Assembly (NCBI RefSeq): GCF_000003605.2
Contig: NW_003147284.1
Location: forward strand, 113,729 to 124,744
Reading direction: 5' to 3'
Length of the DNA: 11,016 bases
DNA from: Saccoglossus kowalevskii
Taxonomy: Eukaryota > Hemichordata > Enteropneusta > Harrimaniidae
A program made the position numbers and the translations under genes. Below are positions 6,849 through 11,016 of the stretch, one piece after another (within the stretch, counting starts at the first letter, position 1; the number at the start of each line of letters is the position of its first letter). Below the pieces are notes generated by a model. The model was not told the DNA's origin and searched no databases. It was given only the letters and a program-made list of their open reading frames with translations.

Positions 6849-7824
6849 GGCACAGGTTAAATGACAGGGCAAATAATGACACAGGTTAAAAGACAGGGGA
6901 AATAATGGCACAGGTTAAATGACAGGGCAAATAACGACACGGGTTAAAGACAGGGGAAATAATGGCACAGGTTAAATGGCACATGAAATATGTGAACGGG
7001 CAAAATGGTACAGGAAATAGTGGCACAGTTAAAAATGGTACAGGAAATAATGGCACAGTTAAAAATGGTACAGGAAATAATGGCACAGTTAAAAAGGTAC
7101 AGGAAATAATGGCACAGTTAAAAAAGGTACGGGAAATAATGGCACAGTTAAAATGGTACAGGAAATAATGGCACAGTTAAAATGGTACAGGAAATAATGG
7201 CACAGTTAAAAAGGTATAGGAAATAATAGCACAGTTAAAATGGTACAGGAAATAACGGCACAGTTAAAATGGTACAGTAAATAATGGCACAGTTAAAATG
7301 GTACAAGACATAATGGCACAGTTAAAATGGTACAGGAAATAACGGCACAGTTAAAATGGTACAGGAAATAATGGCACAGTTAAAAAAGGTACAGGAAATA
7401 ATGGCACAGGTTAAATGGCACATGAAATATGTGAACGGGTAAAAATAGTACAGGAAATAATGGCACAGTTAAAAAAGGTACAGGAAATAATGGCACAGGA
7501 AATAATGGCACAGTTAAAATGGTACAGGAAATAATGGCACAGTTAAAAAAGATACATGAAATAATGGCACAGTTAAAAAAGGTACAGGAAATAATGGCAC
7601 AGTTACAAATGGTACAGAAAATAATGGCACAGTTAAAAAGGTACAGGAAATAATGGCACAGTTAAAAAGGTACAGGAAATAATGGCACAGTTAAAATGGT
7701 ACAGGAAATAATGGCACAGTTAAAAATGGTACAGAAAATAATGGCACAGTTAAAATGGTACAGGAAATAATGGCAAGGGTAAAAATAGCACAGTTTAAAT
7801 GGCCTAGGTGGTATTAATGGCACA
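6849..7824 (+). repeat. Minisatellite, 29-30-bp units of paired 15-mers
   Basis: This is a tandem array of nearly 1 kb. The canonical unit is 30 bp, made of two related halves, GGTACAGGAAATAAT and GGCACAGTTAAAAAT, so it looks like an ancient duplicated 15-mer. The first part (6849-6963) uses a 29-bp variant, GGCACAGGTTAAATGACAGG plus CAAATAAT. Its alternating T/C and A/G versions make a 58-bp higher-order unit. The canonical 30-bp type fills most of 7007-7788. Small changes in A-run length, and a skipped half-unit near 7499, show slippage. The + strand is strongly purine-rich. Frames open across it on both strands (6962-7168 forward, 7086-6886 reverse) exist because 30 is divisible by three and are not genes. 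Confidence 0.95.
6964..7446 (+). repeat. Segment within the minisatellite repeated 439 bp apart
   Basis: A distinctive variant, with GGCACATGAAATATGTGAACGG flanked by GGCACAGGTTAAAT, occurs at 6964-7006. It recurs at 7403-7446, differing mainly at the GGGCAAAAT / GGGTAAAAATA end. The copies start 439 bp apart, about fifteen units. This implies a multi-unit block was duplicated inside the array after the variant arose. Confidence 0.75.
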
Positions 7825-8709
7825 CACTTACACTGTTGCAAGACATGAACCCAAATAAAAATAGGTATTGCTTTTTAGCAAACCGACACTGGGGTATTTT
7901 AGTCACTTTTTATTATTGATCTTTTTTGTCATTAGTGCCAATTTGTAACGGTCATCGCCGAAATGTGAACATGCGTTGTCGTCTCTATGAAAAGATTTAG
8001 CGTGCATGTGCCAAACCGTCGGAGACATCCATATAGCAAGAATTTCACTATTATTTAAACCAGGAAGTGAAATCACATCATGTCACATCGTTTCCTATGA
8101 AATCAGCCTAAACGGTTTAGATGTCAGCAGAATAATCCGTCTAATCAAGCTTGAAGTGGTGAATGCACGATTACTACATCAACATTGATCCACTTGCTTC
8201 AATAGGGGCAATTACTTCAATTATGTTATCTCCAATTGAGTTATGTCGACGTCAATTCACTGGTTTAATTGTCGATATAGCAAATCAGTCTAATCATTGA
8301 ATACATGCAAAAACGTGGACATCTTCATACACAAAATACCATAATGGGGCGGGTGTGCAAAATACCCGTTTCCATGGAAACAACCTCTTTTGTTAGTACA
8401 TTTTACCTCTGAATGAATTATAAGTAGTTTGCGTGGAAAATATCTCCGGGTGGCAGTGTCCAACGTTAATTGGTTCATTTGATGAAACGCTGGCAAGTGG
8501 CAGTGTTAAGTATAGATGGATCCTAGGAAGATGCAATTCGATATACCTCCATTGACCTGTCGATAACCAACTCACAATCTATCCATCAGTCGAGGATCAA
8601 TTAACAATCGGGTCATTTTTGTTCGCTTTATTAACCACGTTCAGAACAAATGGGAAATAATAATTAGAACTTGCATGCTAATGAAGTCGTGGACTATTGT
8701 AATTCGATT
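7825..8709. other. Spacer without a recognised gene
   Basis: A 60-codon frame from 8006 and overlapping minus-strand frames between 8575 and 8290 give peptides without recognisable domains. They overlap each other on unrelated frames and are treated as chance. GTGGCAGTGT occurs twice, near 8451 and 8497. No RNA gene or element boundary was seen. Confidence 0.55.
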
Positions 8710-8740
8710 TTAAAGGGCTGTTGTCGACGCACAGCGCGTG
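8710..8740 (+). mobile_element. Degraded single MITE end
   Basis: TTAAAGGGCTGTTGTCGACG, continuing CACAGCGCGTG, aligns without gaps to the left end of the 1233-1448 element at 24 of 31 positions, including the leading TTAA. No convincing matching right end was found downstream. The nearest candidate, CGCGCCTTCTTTAAA near 9010, shares too little. It is either an orphan end of an old, decayed copy or a chance match. Confidence 0.35.
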
Positions 8741-11016
8741 TTCGAATTGATGATCGTTATCATCCTGATTTGCAGTGTTGTACCAGTTGATTACATTGCA
8801 ATGAGCAGCATATATCATTTCATAGAGATTTGTAAACGTGTATATATGTATGTATGTTTAAACTTTGATAACTAAAGTTAGTTTTATCCATCATTTATGC
8901 ACCAAAAATCAATCAAAGATATTGCTTGAACACGTCATAGATGAAATGAATGTGTAAATAGGTCAATTCTAAGAATTCGTATTTTAGTTAAAAGACACCG
9001 ATAACGAACGCGCCTTCTTTAAATAAAGCGTTACCATGTTAACTGTTCAGCAAATATATATGGTGTTCATTGCATGCATTGACTAGAGTCATCATAGATT
9101 TCTCATCCAATCTCAGATAATGGATATCAAGAAGACAAATCATGAATTATTCATAATAAATCAATGCACTTGTTTGTTCTGTCATGCATTAAAGTGCTAG
9201 CAATCTGGCTCACTCTGATGGAGCTATATGATCAATGCAACATAATTTTTAACCGATTTTTTCTATTTCTATTTCTCGCGGGATTACAAAACGTTTTTAT
9301 AAGTATACTTACATCATTTCCATATTTAGTGTTGATTACTGTAATATGCAAATAATATTAGTACATGATCTCGTACGTTGAATACGATGTTAATGACACA
9401 CTGTTGTCAACGTTGGGAGACGCATTATGTCATAGTATTATTCTACGAAACATATTTTTTTCACTTCAATTACAGTTATTATTTATAGTTGTATAATTAG
9501 TTTTGATACCAATAATCCAATACGAAAACACTGTAAAACCATTTTTGAGAAAGTGTATTTGTAATTGTGCACTTAACATATAATCAACAATGATATGAAT
9601 AATGATATTACACATCGATCCAGATACACAGTGTCCTTACTGTAATATATATTTCTTTGTCATACTTTTGATTTAATAGATAATATAACTGAATTCACGA
9701 TACAATCAACATTTGAGACGTTAAAGATATTGTTTTCATCGGCTGCTAATCGTTCGAATGCATAATGTCTTATGCCAAATACATTTTTGTTACACACTTT
9801 TCTATCATTTCTTTGTTTATTTGGAATCAAATTAACATAATTTCAAATTTCTTACATGTTTTTTATGTCTGAAAAGAAGTTTAAAGGCAGGTTGTTTAGA
9901 ATTTGACAGGTTTCTATTTTAAACCCAAATACTTTAATACCCAATAAGCAAAAGGCTAATGCAAAATGCGCATTACACACACAATAACGAAATATTTCTT
10001 TTTTATGGAAATGTCAAAATGCAAATGCTCATCACTGCAAAATTCAATGATGTGCATGGATGTCCGATATCGGCTTTGAAACAAGGCAAGAATGAAACCA
10101 AACCAAACCATACCATGTCACCGATGACCACATTTCCGACAGTATCCCAGATAAAAAGTTTGCGTTCTTTAAATCACTAATATTTGAGTCGCCTCAAACT
10201 GAAAACAATTTTAAGACCGACTTCTTTTAAACATCACACATGCCTACAGTACAAAACCTGTCTCACCGTGCGATATATGATCTATGGTTAACCAGGTAAA
10301 TCCATTCAATAAAACACACCGTATCAATATGCTCTATTTCCTTCACATGTAGTCAACATTAGCTATTAGTGGTGCATGTATCTGATCGGGTAGAGTAAGA
10401 AGGGGTAGAAAGGGGGACACGAAGAGCTGCATATACAACGAATAACGTTTACGCATTACTTGTCCACGCGTACTCAACAGCTTTACACAACACTCATTCG
10501 TCGTTTCACTCATAAAGATAATATTTCATGGCATGAATACACATTATTGATTAAATATTAAAATATTCTGGATGAACTACGCGTTGGTTGGTAGTAATAG
10601 CTGCGTGCTAGCCGAGACAATGTTCTGACGGTATCGACGATTTGGAAATAAACATACACACATATCACACGCTAGGAATACCCGACGTGAAATTAGACTG
10701 TATGCGTGACTCCGTAAATACAGCATGAATGTGTTATGATTATAGCATCTATATTCACACGTCATAGCTCTAATCCATCCAATAACCCATTCAAATCATT
10801 CACGCACATGCACACTATAGAAGAGATATAGGCTCCACAACCATTTCGAAACTAAAATCGCGGGGTTTAACACGAAATAAAAATAACGATACGCCAAGAC
10901 TTTCTCTAAAGTCAAATTATTCTGTCTGTAAATGAAAACTGTATCCTAACTAGTGCGGGTCGGAGTGCTGATATGTATCAGCGTAGAATCATTCGATGTT
11001 ACTAATGACAACCTGA
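8741..11016. other. AT-rich stretch to window end, no recognised gene
   Basis: This 2.3-kb stretch has only short frames: 63 codons from 9164, 73 codons from 9959, and 62 codons on the minus strand (10765-10577). None shows a recognisable domain. The 9164 frame is hydrophobic only because of T-rich codons. Minor items are perfect octamers ATGCAAAT near 9345 and 10018, small palindromes AACTAAAGTTAGTT (8870-8883) and CCGATATCGG (10064-10073), and a short AACCA run near 10098. A purine-rich patch lies at 10391-10426. Confidence 0.6.

Noticed and set aside
6962-7168. Repeat protein gene in the minisatellite
   Set aside because: The frame is a by-product of 30-bp units. It breaks wherever unit length changes and is mirrored by an open frame on the other strand.
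6849-7824. CRISPR array
   Set aside because: Units are contiguous without unique spacers, and the DNA is eukaryote-like with no cas genes.
8725-8755. tRNA T-arm suggested by GTTCGAATT
   Set aside because: No acceptor, D or anticodon stems can be folded around it, and the sequence is better explained as part of a degraded MITE end and its flank.
8990-9022. Right end matching the MITE end at 8710
   Set aside because: CGCGCCTTCTTTAAA shares only the general GCG...TTTAA outline and has no GTCGTC core.
10385-10426. G-quadruplex in the purine-rich patch
   Set aside because: Only two G-runs of four or more are present, which is too few for a four-tract quadruplex.

Overview
This window looks like AT-rich, non-coding nuclear DNA from an animal, either intergenic or from a long intron. 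By eye it is about two-thirds A+T. No reading frame exceeds about 90 codons, and there are no bacterial gene or ribosome-binding signals. It contains short TTAA-bounded inverted-repeat elements and a long minisatellite. A marine invertebrate such as a mollusc would fit, but that is an inference from texture and not a recognised match. I found no intact protein-coding gene, no tRNA or rRNA gene, no CRISPR array and no bacterial or phage system.

Layout. Bases 1-1448 hold three members of a family of small non-autonomous DNA transposons (MITE-like). They are a truncated copy at 1-112, a complete copy at 223-380, and a longer, more symmetrical relative at 1233-1448. Between them, at 646-956, lies a loose cluster of four TAACGT-type sites. 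An imperfect inverted repeat (1562-1642) and a decayed 18-bp tandem repeat (2213-2360) follow. Bases 2361-4368 are plain AT-rich DNA. A third close MITE copy sits at 4369-4502.

Bases 4503-5850 carry a perfect NRF1-type palindrome and a perfect DR1 nuclear-receptor site, but no gene. Around 5853-6069 is a GC-richer patch with protein-like reading on the + strand, broken by a stop. It is the only hint of coding ancestry and is called a possible decayed exon at low confidence. A pyrimidine tract with a TATA-like end follows.

Bases 6849-7824 are the most conspicuous structure. It is a roughly 1-kb minisatellite of 29-30-bp units, each made of two related 15-mers, with higher-order order and an internal segment repeated 439 bp apart. 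The remaining 3.2 kb is AT-rich DNA with one degraded transposon end at 8710-8740 and no gene signal.

The parts do not form a pathway. The MITE copies share termini and were presumably mobilised by an enzyme encoded elsewhere in the genome. The best candidate for something undescribed is this TTAA-ended MITE family with its CpG-rich ends, followed by the minisatellite.
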